A stretch of 37,307 nt of DNA from JBGPEQ01 sp050180895 (GCA_050180895.1 JBFXDS010000021.1:1-37307); one strand, 5' to 3'; numbered from the stretch's first letter, positions 15,613 to 27,613 are shown. Notes: generated by a model from the letters alone, not told the origin. Program-made: numbers and translations.

Positions 15613-16254
15613 GTGTCCGCACCACAGTCTCTGCGAGTCGTCATCGCCGACGACCATGCCTTGATCCGCGAGTTGCTGGAGCGGCAGATCGCCGAGCTTT
15701 CCGATGACGTACGCGTCCTGCATGCGGCCAGCCTGCAGCAGGTGCTCGATCTGGCGGGCGCGGCCGAGCCGCTCGACCTGATCCTGCTGGACCTCCGCAT
15801 GCCCGGCATGAACGGCTTCGCCGGATTGCAGGCTGTTCGCAAGGCGCGGCCCGACGTGCCCGTGGCCATCCTGTCGGGCCAGGTCGACCCGCAGACGATT
15901 CGCGAAGCCCTGCAGGCGGGTGCCGCCGGGTACCTGCCGAAGACCATGCGCGCCGCGGGGATGCTGAACGCCTTGCGGCTGATTCTGGCGGGAGAGCGCT
16001 ATATTCCCGACACGGCGCTCGCCGCTGGCGAGCTGTCGGCCGCCGAAGGAGCCGGCTCCGGCGATCTGTCGCGACGGGAGCAGGATGTGGTCAAGCTGCT
16101 GCTGCGCGGCGACACCAACAAGGAGATCGCCCGCGGCCTCGCCATCGAGGAGGTGACGGTGGCGCTGCATCTGCGCTCCATCTATCGCAAGCTCGGCGTG
16201 CGCAACCGCACCCAGGCCGTCCGCCTGCTGCTCGAGCGCGGCTGGGAAGCATAG
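15613..16254 (+). CDS. NarL/FixJ-type response regulator (REC-LuxR HTH)
   Basis: A 213-residue two-domain response regulator. The receiver domain (about 6-125) has the acidic pair in VVIADDHALI and the phospho-acceptor Asp60 (LILLDLRMPG). The C-terminal LuxR-type helix-turn-helix (about 150-208) reads LSRREQDVVKLLLRGDTNKEIARGL up to YRKLGVRNRTQAV. In the recognition helix the usual TVK is TVA. It starts with GTG at 15613, preceded by agaggag about 9 nt upstream. It is divergent from the hybrid kinase and 14 bp before the acetyltransferase gene. The partner kinase and targets are not evident. Confidence 0.92.
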   Translation: MSAPQSLRVVIADDHALIRELLERQIAELSDDVRVLHAASLQQVLDLAGAAEPLDLILLDLRMPGMNGFAGLQAVRKARPDVPVAILSGQVDPQTIREALQAGAAGYLPKTMRAAGMLNALRLILAGERYIPDTALAAGELSAAEGAGSGDLSRREQDVVKLLLRGDTNKEIARGLAIEEVTVALHLRSIYRKLGVRNRTQAVRLLLERGWEA

Positions 16255-16268
16255 ACCGCCGCCGGTCG

Positions 16269-16748
16269 ATGGAGATCCGCAGCATCGGCCCCGGGGACGC
16301 GGCATGGGTTAGCGGCGCCCTGGTCGAGCACTTCGCGTCGCCGCGCATCGTCTCCCGCGGAGTCTTGCATCAGGCCGATACGCTGCCGGGACTGGTGGCG
16401 GTCGCGGCCACGGATCCGGTCGGCTTCCTGCTCTACGAGCGCCGTGCCGACGCCTGCGAGGTCGTGGCTCTCGTCTCCCTGCGCGAAGGCCGGGGCGTGG
16501 CGACGGCCCTGTTGGACGCCGTCAGGCGGACGGCGCAGGCGGCCGGTTGCCGGCGGTTGTGGCTGACCACCACGAACGACAACGTCGCGGCCATCGCCTT
16601 CTATGAGCGCCGCGGCTGGACCAGGTGCGCCACGCGCAAAGGGGCCATGGTCGAGGCGCGCAAGCTGAAGCCGGAACTGCCGGAGCGCGGCCACGGCGGC
16701 GTGCCGATCCGCGACGAGATCGAGTTCGAGCTGCGGCTCGGTCCCTGA
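16269..16748 (+). CDS. GNAT-family N-acetyltransferase
   Basis: A 159-residue acetyltransferase using acetyl-CoA. The core motif A is visible: VVALVSLREGRGVATALLDAV (the pyrophosphate loop around GRGVA, 74-78). It is followed by WLTTTNDNVAAIAFYERRGW, the typical motif B with the conserved aromatic residues. The acceptor cannot be predicted. It starts 14 bp after the response regulator, so it is likely in the same transcript, and converges on the ketopantoate reductase-like gene. Confidence 0.88.
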   Translation: MEIRSIGPGDAAWVSGALVEHFASPRIVSRGVLHQADTLPGLVAVAATDPVGFLLYERRADACEVVALVSLREGRGVATALLDAVRRTAQAAGCRRLWLTTTNDNVAAIAFYERRGWTRCATRKGAMVEARKLKPELPERGHGGVPIRDEIEFELRLGP

Positions 16749-16782
16749 TGCAAACGATCCGCTAGCGTCCGGGAGTTTCCGA

Positions 16783-17763
16783 TCATCGCGGGTAGCATCC
16801 GGCCTCTCGCGCCCTCTGGATCGCCAGCGCCAGCACCGCGTCGATGAAGGGGGTGTCGACGCCGACGAGGTCGCCCATCTCCGCCACTGCGGTCACCAGG
16901 GCGTCGATCTCCATCGGCCGGCCCCGCTCCAGGTCCTGCAGCATGGAGGTGCGGTGCTCGCCGATATCGGCGGCCCACCCGATGCGGGTCTCGATGTCGA
17001 CGCCGAACTTGACGCCGAGGGCGGTGCCGACCGCTTCCGCCTCCGCCATCATCCGGCGCACGACCGCGCGCGTGCCGGGGTCGCCGGCGATGGCGGCGAG
17101 GGTGGCGGTGGTCAGCGCGCTCACCGGGTTGAACGACAGGTTGCCCCACAGCTTCACCCAGATGTCGTCGCGGATGCGCGGCCGCACCGGCGCCTTGAAG
17201 CCGGCCCGCGTCAGGGCGTCCGAGAGCCTTGTCGCCCGTCCGGACTTGCTGCCGTCGGGCTCGCCCAGCATGAAGCGGTTGCCGTAGTAGTGCTCGACGA
17301 CCCCCGGCGACGCGACCTCGGCGGCCGGATAGACCACGCAGCCGATGCAGCGCTCCGGCGGGACGAGCCGCCACAGCGCGCCGTCGGGATCGACGCTCCT
17401 GATCCGGCGGTCCTCATAGGGGCCGGCCAGCTTGTAGAAGTACCACCAGGGCACGCCGTTCATGGCGGTGACCACGGCGGTGCTCCCGCCGAGCAGGGGC
17501 TGCATTGCGGTTGCCACGGCCCGCACCGAATGGGCCTTCAGCGTCACCAGCACATAGTCCTGTGGTCCGGCCTCCTTGGGGTCGCTTGTGACGCGCGGGC
17601 GGGCGACCAGTTGCTGGCCCTCGCTGCGCAGCTTGAGCCCGTCGGCCTGCATGGCCTGGAGATGCGGCCCGCGCGCGATGAGCGTCACCTCCTCGCCGGC
17701 AAGCGCCAAACGCGCGCCGAGCAGCCCGCCGATGGCGCCGGCGCCGTAGATACAGATCTTCAT
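16783..17763 (-). CDS. 2-dehydropantoate 2-reductase-like NADP-dependent dehydrogenase (PanE/ApbA family)
   Basis: A 326-residue ketopantoate reductase-family protein. The Rossmann glycine motif is YGAGAIGG (6-13). The family catalytic Lys is in VKLWGNLSFNP and the acidic substrate residue in RPMEID. The MNGVPWWYFYKL stretch marks a subfamily common in catabolic operons, so the true substrate may be a different 2-oxo acid. The start (MKICIYGAG) at 17763 overlaps the ligase stop by 4 nt (ATGA), so it is translated with the acyl-CoA ligase. A role in pantothenate synthesis is possible but not favoured by this context. Confidence 0.88.
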   Translation of the reverse strand: MKICIYGAGAIGGLLGARLALAGEEVTLIARGPHLQAMQADGLKLRSEGQQLVARPRVTSDPKEAGPQDYVLVTLKAHSVRAVATAMQPLLGGSTAVVTAMNGVPWWYFYKLAGPYEDRRIRSVDPDGALWRLVPPERCIGCVVYPAAEVASPGVVEHYYGNRFMLGEPDGSKSGRATRLSDALTRAGFKAPVRPRIRDDIWVKLWGNLSFNPVSALTTATLAAIAGDPGTRAVVRRMMAEAEAVGTALGVKFGVDIETRIGWAADIGEHRTSMLQDLERGRPMEIDALVTAVAEMGDLVGVDTPFIDAVLALAIQRAREAGCYPR

Positions 17764-19286
17764 GCCGTCAGCCCGAGCTTGGCCGCGAGGCCGATGCGCT
17801 GCGGCTTGCCGGTCGCCCCCTTCGGGATCTCCGCCAGGAACACGACCTTGCGCGGCACCTTGAAGTCGGCAAGGCGGGCCGAGACGAAGTCGCGCAGCTC
17901 GCACTCGGTTGCGCTCTTGCCCGCGCGCAGCACGATGGCGGCGGCCACCTCTTCGCCAAGCTTGTCGTGCGGTAGGGCGAAGGTGACGGCCTGGGCCACC
18001 GCCGGATGGCTCATCAGCAGGTCGTCGACCTCGCGCGGCGAGATCTTCTCGCCGCCGCGGTTGATCAGCTCCTTCAGCCGGCCGGTGATGGTCAGGTAGC
18101 CGTCCGCGTCCAGCACGCCCTGATCGCCGGTGCGGAACCAGCCATCGGTGAAGGCGGCGGCATTGGCCGCCGGGTTGGCGACATAGCCGGCGGTGACATT
18201 GGGTCCGCGGACAGCGACCTCGCCGACTGCGCCCGCCGGCAGCGGCCGTCCGTCCTCGTCGAGGACCGCCACGTCGGGTCCGGCCGCCAGGCCTACGGTG
18301 CCCGCGCGGCGCGTCTGCGGCGGCAGCGGGTTGCTGGTCATCTGGTGCGATGTCTCGGTCATGCCGTAGGACTCGATCACCGGGCAGCCGAACACCGCCT
18401 CGAGTTCGGCCATGACGGGGGACGGCAGCGGGGCGGAGGAGGAGCGGATCAGCCGCAGGCGCCGGCGGGCGATGATCTCGCGGTTGCGCTCGGCCCGCGC
18501 CAGGATCGCCTGGTGCATGGTCGGCACGGCGCTGTACCAGTTCGCCGCCGCCTCGTCGAGCCAGGCGAAGAACCTGAGGGCGTTGAAGCCGGACGTGCAG
18601 ACGACGCTGCCGCCCGCCGCCAGCGAGGACAGCACGGCGCCGATCAGCCCGTGGATGTGGAACAGGGGCATGATGTTGAGGCAGCGGTCTGCCGGGGTCA
18701 GCGCCAGCGTCGCCCCGATATGGCGGGCGGAGCTGGTGATGTTGCGCTGCGACAGCGGCACCAGCTTCAGCCGCGACGTTGTGCCGGAGGTGTGCAGCAG
18801 CAGCGCGATGTCGTCGGGCGCGGCCATGCCGCCGGCGGCAGGCGTCCCGGCCGCGGCGTCGGTGGTCAGGCCGAACCAGCCCGCCGGCTTGCCGGCGTCC
18901 GGCCGCAGTTCGATGATGGGAATGCCGCGCCGCCCGGCCGCCGTCCGCGCCGGGTTGTCCATCCCGGCTTCGATGACCAGCGCCTTCGGCGCCAGGTCGC
19001 TGAGGTAGAGGTCGAACTCCTCCTCGCGATAGTCGGGGTTGAGCGGTGCGGTGACGGCGCCGGCGCCGATCGCCAGGAACGCGGCGGCCATCTCCGGACC
19101 GTTCGGCAGCACGATCGCCACCCGGTCGCCGCGGCCGATGCCGCGCGCGTTGAGCGCGGCGACCGTGTCGCGGATCAGGGTCCTGAGGTCGCCATGACTG
19201 AGCGGCGGCCGACCGGGAGCGGCGAGGGCGGTCGCCGCATCCGGGCGGGCCGCGAGCGCGGACCAGAGCGTCCCCTGAGCGGTCAT
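17760..19286 (-). CDS. AMP-forming acyl-CoA ligase, Pcs60/oxalyl-CoA synthetase-like
   Basis: A 508-residue member of the ANL superfamily: it adenylates a carboxylic acid and transfers it to CoA. Motifs in order: P-loop HTSGTTSRLKLVP (165-177), SYGMTETSHQM, GWFRTGDQGVLDADGY, GRLKELINRGGEKISP, and the C-terminal catalytic Lys in PKGATGKPQR. The TSGTTS P-loop with a following VPLSQ is like yeast Pcs60 and plant AAE3, which are oxalyl-CoA synthetases (from memory). The usual Pro before the P-loop Lys is Leu here. The substrate could be oxalate or another short acid. It is the first gene of a two-gene operon with the reductase. Confidence 0.9.
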   Translation of the reverse strand: MTAQGTLWSALAARPDAATALAAPGRPPLSHGDLRTLIRDTVAALNARGIGRGDRVAIVLPNGPEMAAAFLAIGAGAVTAPLNPDYREEEFDLYLSDLAPKALVIEAGMDNPARTAAGRRGIPIIELRPDAGKPAGWFGLTTDAAAGTPAAGGMAAPDDIALLLHTSGTTSRLKLVPLSQRNITSSARHIGATLALTPADRCLNIMPLFHIHGLIGAVLSSLAAGGSVVCTSGFNALRFFAWLDEAAANWYSAVPTMHQAILARAERNREIIARRRLRLIRSSSAPLPSPVMAELEAVFGCPVIESYGMTETSHQMTSNPLPPQTRRAGTVGLAAGPDVAVLDEDGRPLPAGAVGEVAVRGPNVTAGYVANPAANAAAFTDGWFRTGDQGVLDADGYLTITGRLKELINRGGEKISPREVDDLLMSHPAVAQAVTFALPHDKLGEEVAAAIVLRAGKSATECELRDFVSARLADFKVPRKVVFLAEIPKGATGKPQRIGLAAKLGLTA

Positions 19287-19513
19287 GGGCCTGTGGATAT
19301 TCCCTATGGGTTCGCGCCGCGCCGCGGCGTCAGGGATCTTGGATTCACGAATTATTCCATGCCCTTAAGGATAAGATCGATAGCACATGGCGGGGCTTGG
19401 CGAAAAGCCGCCAGGATGGCCGGGTTCAGGTTTTCTTAACATCCCACGCCTATCGTTTGAGCAGCGGTCGGTGCGACCGGAGGAGATCAGAGAGCCGTCG
19501 GGAGCGTACAATT

Positions 19514-21232
19514 ATGCGGAATATTATCGAAAGGGCCGCAGAAAACGGCCAGTTCGACTGGCTCCAGCGCGCCATCGAGGCCGCCGGCGACTTGCTCTAC
19601 GACTGGGATCTGTCGAGCGACCTCATTTCCTGGATCGGCTCGGGGGCCGACATCTTCGGCGTTGCGGACCTCCGGGGCGTGGCGACCGGGGACAGCTTCG
19701 TCGGCCGCATCAACCCGGAAGATATGCCGGTCCGGCTCAAGGCGCTCTCCGACCATTTCGCCGACGGCACGTCGTATGATTGCGAGTATCGCATCCGCGG
19801 CGAGAACGGCGCGTTCTGCTGGGTCCATGACCGCGGCCGCGCGCAGCGCACGGCGACCGCAGTCCCCGGCCGCATGATCGGCAGCCTGCGCCTGGTCAAC
19901 GCCCGCAAGCAGCACGAGGCCCGCCTCGAGCGTCTGGCCAGCTTCGATGAGCTGACCGGCCACCTGAACCAGATCCGGCTGCGCGAGGCCCTGGAGCATG
20001 CGCTGTCCTACAGTCGGCGCTCGGAGGTGCCCGGCGGCTATCTCGTCATCGGCGTCGATAAGCTGTCGATCGTCAACAACAGCCTCGGCCACGAGGTGGG
20101 CGATTCCATCCTCATCGAGATCGGTCAGCGCCTCGATCGCTGCCTGCGGGCCAGCGACGTGGTCGGCCGCATCGGCATGGACCGTTTCGGCGTGGTCCTC
20201 GGCCAGTGCTCGGAGGGCCAGATGGCGCGCGCCGCCGAACGCATCCTGCAGGCGGTGCGCGAGACCGTCTTTGCAGCCGATGGCACGGACTCCCACATGT
20301 CGGTCTCGATTGGGGGTGTGCCGTTCACCGAATTCTGCAATACTGCCTACGACGTGATGGCCAAGGCCGAGACGGCGCTGAAGCAGGCCAAGCGCGACGG
20401 CCGCGACCGCTTCGTCGTGTATCGGGTGTCGCAGCAGCAGAGCGAAATGCACCGCCGCAACCTCGCCGTCGGGAACAAGGTCAAGAGCGCGCTGCGCGAC
20501 CGTCGCCTGCAATTCGCCTTCCAGCCGGTCGTCCGCGCCGGCAACCAGCAGGCCGTGTTCCACGAGTGCCTGCTGCGCATGCGCGACGAGAACGGCGAGA
20601 TCATCCCCGCGGGCGTCTTCGTGCCGATCATCGAGCAGCTCGGCCTCGTCCGCCTCATCGACCGCTATGTGCTCGATCTCGCGGTCCAGGCCCTGACGGA
20701 CCATCCGACCCTGACCCTGGCGATCAACATCTCCGGGCTCACCTCGAGCGACCAGTCCTGGCTGCGGACCCTCTCGGCGCTGGTGAAGAACAAGCCCGAC
20801 GTCGCGCGCCGGCTCATCATCGAGCTGACGGAGACCTCGGCGCTCACCGACATCGAGGAATCGGCCCGCTTCCTGGCGGCGATCCGCGAGCTCGGCTGCC
20901 GCGTGGCGGTCGACGATTTCGGCGCCGGCTTCACCTCCTTCCGCCATCTGAAGAGCCTGACCCTCGACATCGTCAAGATCGACGGCTCCTTCGTGCGCAA
21001 CCTCTCCGACAACGTCGACAACCAGCTGTTCATCCGCAATCTCCTCGGCCTCGCCGAGGTCTACGGGATGGAAACCGTCGCCGAGTGTGTCGAGACGCAG
21101 GAAGACGCGCGCTTCCTCACCGGCGAAGGGGTGAAGTATCTCCAGGGCTATTATTTCGGCCGTCCGTCAATGGAGACGCCGGCTGCGGTCCCCATCGAGA
21201 TGCCGCCGTCGGTGGTGCAGTCCGCCGGATAG
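19514..21232 (+). CDS. PAS-GGDEF-EAL protein, probable cyclic-di-GMP phosphodiesterase
   Basis: A 572-residue cytoplasmic signalling protein. A PAS domain (about 20-130) precedes a GGDEF domain (about 140-300) and an EAL domain (about 320-565). The GGDEF signature is degenerate, GMDRF (221-225), so cyclase activity is unlikely. The EAL domain looks complete: ECL (351-353), INISG, IELTE, DDFGAG (from Asp467), KIDGSF, AECVET and LQGYYFG. The expected activity is c-di-GMP hydrolysis, with the degenerate GGDEF as a possible GTP-binding regulatory site. The ATG at 19514 was chosen for its gggag site and because the longer frame adds unrelated sequence. It is divergent from the acyl-CoA ligase gene. 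Confidence 0.92.
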   Translation: MRNIIERAAENGQFDWLQRAIEAAGDLLYDWDLSSDLISWIGSGADIFGVADLRGVATGDSFVGRINPEDMPVRLKALSDHFADGTSYDCEYRIRGENGAFCWVHDRGRAQRTATAVPGRMIGSLRLVNARKQHEARLERLASFDELTGHLNQIRLREALEHALSYSRRSEVPGGYLVIGVDKLSIVNNSLGHEVGDSILIEIGQRLDRCLRASDVVGRIGMDRFGVVLGQCSEGQMARAAERILQAVRETVFAADGTDSHMSVSIGGVPFTEFCNTAYDVMAKAETALKQAKRDGRDRFVVYRVSQQQSEMHRRNLAVGNKVKSALRDRRLQFAFQPVVRAGNQQAVFHECLLRMRDENGEIIPAGVFVPIIEQLGLVRLIDRYVLDLAVQALTDHPTLTLAINISGLTSSDQSWLRTLSALVKNKPDVARRLIIELTETSALTDIEESARFLAAIRELGCRVAVDDFGAGFTSFRHLKSLTLDIVKIDGSFVRNLSDNVDNQLFIRNLLGLAEVYGMETVAECVETQEDARFLTGEGVKYLQGYYFGRPSMETPAAVPIEMPPSVVQSAG

Positions 21233-21461
21233 TGGCCGCTCGACCCGGCCCGCGCCGCAGCCTCGCCGGCGTCCCCCTTGGCGTGACGGCCGCGCTGCCA
21301 TTTTCTTGGCATGAAGTTCGGGCAGCTTCGCCGCTCAGTTGCATATCGGGTGTATTTCAAGCTTGTTCGTCATCTGCCGCCGCGTCGCGCTGTTCCCCGG
21401 CCGCCGGGGAGATCGGCCCAGCTTCCGAACCCCCACCCTCCGTCCGGCGTCGCGCCAGGGC

Positions 21462-22145
21462 GTGACGAAGCGCCTGGGCCTCTTCGCCGTCATTGGCGCC
21501 GGGCTGCTCCTGCTCGCCGGTATCGCTCCCGCAGCAGCGGAATCGACGCCCGATGCGGTCGCCGAAGCGGTCCGCGAGGTCTACGACTCCGGCCGCTATC
21601 AAACGGAGATGCCGCAGGAGCAGGTTCCCATTGAATTCGAACCGCTGAGGATTCCGGATCTGGTCAAGGAGATCATCCGGATCGTCTTCTACACGCTGCT
21701 GATCGTCGGCGGCCTGCTTCTGTTGTTCTACCTCGTCACCGGGCTTCCCTCGTTGCGCGAGGCGCTCAGGCGCCGCGCCGCCGTCGACGATGGCGTCAGC
21801 GTCGGGCCGCTCGTCGCCGATGCCGCCCGCGACCAGCTCGACATCGCGCTGGCGGAGGCCGATCGCCTGTCCCGGCAAGGCGCCCACGGCGAGGCTCTGC
21901 ATCTGCTGCTGCTCTATTGCCTCGGCGAGCTGCGCCGCCGCTTCGGCCTCGGCCTGACGCCGGCGCTGACCAGCCGCGAGATTCTCGGCCTCTCGGCGTT
22001 GCCGGAGATTCGGCGCACCGGCCTCTCGGTCATCGTGTCGGCGGTCGAGATCAGCCATTTCGGCGGCCGGCCGGTCGACGAGGCGACCTACCGGTCGTGC
22101 CGCCAGCGCTGCGAGGATGTCGTGCTGGGCGGCGCCGCGGCATGA
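21462..22145 (+). CDS. DUF4129-containing membrane protein
   Basis: A protein of about 227 residues. From the GTG at 21462 it begins with a clear signal/anchor (TKRLGLFAVIGAGLLLLAG, APAAAE). It then has a soluble stretch, a transmembrane helix (IVFYTLLIVGGLLLLFYLV) and a C-terminal cytoplasmic DUF4129 region (EALHLLLLYCLGELRRRFG...LTSREIL). The GTG start is a choice. An in-frame ATG at 21339 would add 41 residues without the look of a protein, but the ribosome site at the GTG is weak. It is the first gene of the MoxR-DUF58 cluster and overlaps the next gene by 4 nt (ATGA). The molecular function is unknown. Confidence 0.8.
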   Translation: MTKRLGLFAVIGAGLLLLAGIAPAAAESTPDAVAEAVREVYDSGRYQTEMPQEQVPIEFEPLRIPDLVKEIIRIVFYTLLIVGGLLLLFYLVTGLPSLREALRRRAAVDDGVSVGPLVADAARDQLDIALAEADRLSRQGAHGEALHLLLLYCLGELRRRFGLGLTPALTSREILGLSALPEIRRTGLSVIVSAVEISHFGGRPVDEATYRSCRQRCEDVVLGGAAA

Positions 22146-23348
22146 CGACGTCGCCGGTCTTCGCGCAGCGGACGGTCGTCTGGCTCCTCGCGGTCGGCAG
22201 CCTCTCGTTCGTCTGCGCCATGGTGTTGATCCTGTTCGGGGAGGATCTGCTGCCCACGAGCACCGTCGAGGCGAACGCCTATTCCGAATCGGCGATCGGC
22301 CACAAGGCGTTCGTCGAGACGCTGCAGCGTCTCGGCATTCCGGTCCTCGTCAGCCGCAGCGATTCGCTGATGAAGGCCGGCCCCCGCGATCTGCTGGTGG
22401 TCGCCGAGCCTCCGCCGGAGAAGGCGGAGGACGAGTATCTGCTCGGCCTGCTGGACGCGGACCGCGTGCTGCTCGTACTGCCGAAATGGCGTGCGATGGC
22501 GGACCTGACGAATCGCCGCTGGGCCGGGCAGGTGGTCCGCACGCCGGCGTCTGCGGCCGAGGAGGTCTTGCGGATCGTCGTGCCGGGAGCACGGACGAAG
22601 GCTCTCGAGGGGGACCTCGAGTGGAGCACGAACCGCTTCGGCGGCAACGCGGTTCTCGCCCGGCCGCAGCTGATGGAATCGGATCGGCTGACGCCGGTGA
22701 TCGACGGCGGTTCGGGCCTGCTGCTCGGCGAGGTCGAAGGCAGCGGCGGTCGCGTCTGGGTTCTCTCCGATCCGGACCTGATCTCGAACCACGGGCTGCA
22801 TCGGGGCGACAATGCCCGCGTCGCCGTCGGCATGATCCAGGCGCTGCTGCCCCGGGACGGCACGGTGATCGTCGACGAGGTCATCCACGGCTTCCGCCGC
22901 GACCCGAGCGTGTGGCGCGCGCTGTTCGAGTTCCCGATCATCGTCATCACCGTCAACGCGCTGGCGGCGGCGATCGTCCTGATCTGGGTGGCGGCCGGTC
23001 GGTTCGGCTCGCCCGCGCCCGTCGAGCCGCCGCTCAAGGCGGGCAAGGCGACGCTGATCGGCAATGCCGCCGACCTGCTCCGGTTCGGCGGACATGCCGG
23101 CGAGATGCTCGGCCGTTATCTCGCGGTGACGTTCGGCGATGTGGCGCGCCGGGTCCACGCGCCGGCGCAGATCGCCGATGCCGCGCTCGACCAATGGCTC
23201 GATCGCATCGGCAAGGCGCGACGCGCCCAGGCCGCGGCGGCGACGCTGCGTCGCGAGGCCGAGCTCGCCGTCGGCCGCGGGCGGGCCGATGAACGCCGCC
23301 TGCTGCATGTCGCGCGCGACCTCTATCGCTGGAAACAGGAGATGCTGC

Positions 23349-24301
<953 letters not shown>

Positions 24302-24305
<4 letters not shown>

Positions 24306-25615
24306 TCCGCCCGACCGTCCGCGCCGTCGCGCTGTTCGGCTTGGGCGTGCCCGTCGCCCTGGTGGCGGTCCTGCTCGACGAGCGCTTCTGGCCGATCGGC
24401 CTGACGTTCCTCGCCGGCGCGGCGCTGCTGACGGGCGCCGATGCCATCCTGGCGCCGTCGGCGCGGGCGCTGCGCCGCGCGGTCCACCTGCCGAACATGC
24501 TGTATATCGGCGGCGCCGACGCGCTGACGCTGGACGTCGGACTGCCGGCCGGGCGCTTCGCCACCCGCATCGAGGCCCGCTGCGACGTCGGCGAACTGCT
24601 GGCGCCGCCCCCGGAGCGGGCCGCTACGGTGGCGCCGGGCCAGGCGGCGCGCATCGAGTTCCCGCTGCTGCCGCGGCGGCGCGGCCAGGCCGTTATCGAG
24701 CGGCTGTGGCTGCGCTGGCGCGGTCCGTTCGGGCTGGTGGCCAGGCTGCATATCGAGGCCTTGGCCAAGACCGTGCCGACGGTTCCCAACATCCGCGCCG
24801 TCAGCGCCACCGCCGCCCGCTTCTTCTCGCCCGATGCCCTCTTCGGCATCAAGACGCAGAATCAGCAGGGCGAAGGGTCGGAGTTCGATGCGCTGCGCGC
24901 CTATGTTCCCGGCCTCGATCACCGCGCGATCGACTGGAAGCAGTCGGCGCGCCATCGTTCGCTCGTCTGCAAGGAGTTCCGCACCGAGCGCAACCACCAG
25001 ATCGTCCTCGCCTTCGATACCGGCTATCTCATGAGCGAGCCGATGGCCGGCATTCCCAAGCTGGATCACGCCATCAATGCCGGCCTGCTGCTGGCCTTCA
25101 TGTCGCTGAAGGGCGGCGACCAGGTCGGCCTCTTCGCCTTCGATTCGGCCGTCCGCCGGTTCTCTGCCACCGGCGGCGGCACGCGCCACTTCGCCCGTCT
25201 GCAGCACCTGACGTCCGACCTCGCCTATCGGCACGAGGAGTCCAACTTCACCCTCGGGCTGACCGATCTCCTCGGCCGCCTGAATCGCCGCTCGCTCGTC
25301 ATCCTGATGACGGATTTCGTCGATACCATCACCGCGGAGCTGATGGTCGAGAACTTGTCGCGCCTGGCCGCGCGGCATCTCGTGGTCTGCGTCACGCTGC
25401 AGGATCCGCAGCTCCATGCCATCGCCGAGGCGCCGCCGCATACGCTGGACGACATGGCGCGGTCGGTGGTGGCCGACGGCTTCATCCGTGAACGCGCGGT
25501 CGTGTTCGAGCGCCTGCGCCGGTTCGGCGTCCATTGCCTGGACGTGCCGCCGCAGGCCGTCGGCATGGAGCTGCTCAACCGCTACCTGCTGATCAAGCAG
25601 CGCGAATTGATCTGA
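24302..25615 (+). CDS. DUF58 domain-containing membrane protein
   Basis: A 437-residue protein with two N-terminal membrane segments (about 8-45), a beta-rich region and the DUF58 core (GSEFDALRAYVPGLDHRAIDWKQSARH), followed by a von Willebrand A-like fold (QIVLAFDTGYLMSEP as a MIDAS-like start). DUF58 proteins are the usual partners of MoxR ATPases. The ATG overlaps the MoxR stop (ATGA), strongly linking the two. Its precise client is unknown. Confidence 0.93.
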
Positions 25616-25624
25616 GGATCCGGC

Positions 25625-26621
25625 ATGACCGAGTTCCGGCTCAAGAGCTTCCACTTCCGGCGCGAGCGCGAGGCGACCTGGCGCGCGCTCGAGGAGGTGG
25701 TCGACCGCGCCGAGAAGCGGGGCGTCCAGGCGCTGTCGTCGGCGGAGCTCGTGCGGCTGCCGAGCCTCTATGCGGCGACTCTCAGCTCGCTGTCCGTCGC
25801 CCGCAGCATCTCGCTCGACCGCAACGTCGTCGAGTATCTGGAGAGCCTGGCCGGACGCGCCTATTTCCTCGTCTACGGCGCCCGCACCAATTTCTGGGAG
25901 GCCATGGCGGAGTTCCTCGCCTGGCGGCTGCCGGCGGCGGTGCGCCTGTTGAAGCTGCCGTTCGCGATCGCGCTGACCGCCTTCCTCGCCGGCGTCGCCG
26001 CCGGCTACATCCTGACGGCCGCCAATGCGGACTGGTTCTACAGCTTCGTCGATGAGGATCTCGCGGGCGGGCGCACGCCCACCGCCTCGACGGAGTTTCT
26101 GCGCGACGGGCTGTTCGACGAGGACTCGGGCGATGCCTCGGCCCTGTCGTTCTTCGCCACCTATCTGTTCACCCACAACGCGAAGATCGGCATGCTGTGC
26201 TTCGCGCTCGGCTTCGCGCTCGGCCTGCCGACCATCATCCTCCTGGTGCAGAACGGCCTGATGCTCGGCGCCTTCTACGCGCTCTATGTCAGCCGCGGGC
26301 TCGGCCTCGAGCTCGGCGGCTGGCTCTTCATCCACGGCGTCACCGAGCTTCTCGCCATCGTCCTGTGCGGTGCCGCCGGGCTGGCCCTGGGCGGCGCCGT
26401 CGCCTTTCCCGGCGCGCACAGCCGGCTGGCCAATCTGGCGGCGACCGGCCGCCTGGCGGCGCGAGTGGTGCTCGGCGCCGTCGGGCTGCTGCTGATCGCC
26501 GGCCTGCTCGAAGGCCTCGGCCGCCAGCTCGTCACGGATACGTCGGTGCGCTATGCCATCGCCGCCACGACCGCGGTGGCCTGGTGCCTCTATTTCGGCT
26601 TTGCCGGCCGGGACCGGGCGC

Positions 26622-26635
<14 letters not shown>
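25625..26635 (+). CDS. SpoIIM/DUF95-family integral membrane protein
   Basis: A 336-residue protein related to stage II sporulation protein M. A cytoplasmic helical N-terminus (about 1-110) is followed by about six transmembrane helices, including LPFAIALTAFLAGVAAGYIL, the family signature region FFATYLFTHNAKIGMLCFALG and GWLFIHGVTELLAIVLCG. The family name does not imply sporulation; it occurs widely next to MoxR, DUF58 and RDD genes (for example the Mycobacterium tuberculosis moxR2 cluster, from memory). The gap to DUF58 is 9 bp, and the end overlaps the RDD gene by 14 nt. Confidence 0.92.
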
Positions 26636-27575
<940 letters not shown>

Positions 27576-27590
27576 CCAGTCGGCGATCGA

Positions 27591-27613
27591 GGACGGGCTC
27601 GATCCGCCCGTCC
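27591..27613. terminator. Putative bidirectional terminator hairpin
   Basis: An 8-bp perfect stem, ggacgggc/gcccgtcc, with a 7-nt loop lies in the 52-bp gap between two convergent genes. There is no T-tract, as is common in high-GC genomes. Confidence 0.45.

Noticed and set aside
14923..15613. Calling the hybrid kinase and the NarL-type regulator a cognate pair
   Set aside because: They are divergent and of types that usually pair differently (a HisKA hybrid with its own receiver versus a NarL/FixJ regulator). Adjacency alone does not support it.
18006..19439. 477-codon open frame opposite the acyl-CoA ligase
   Set aside because: It is antisense to a gene with all ANL-superfamily motifs. 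The frame is open only because of high GC.
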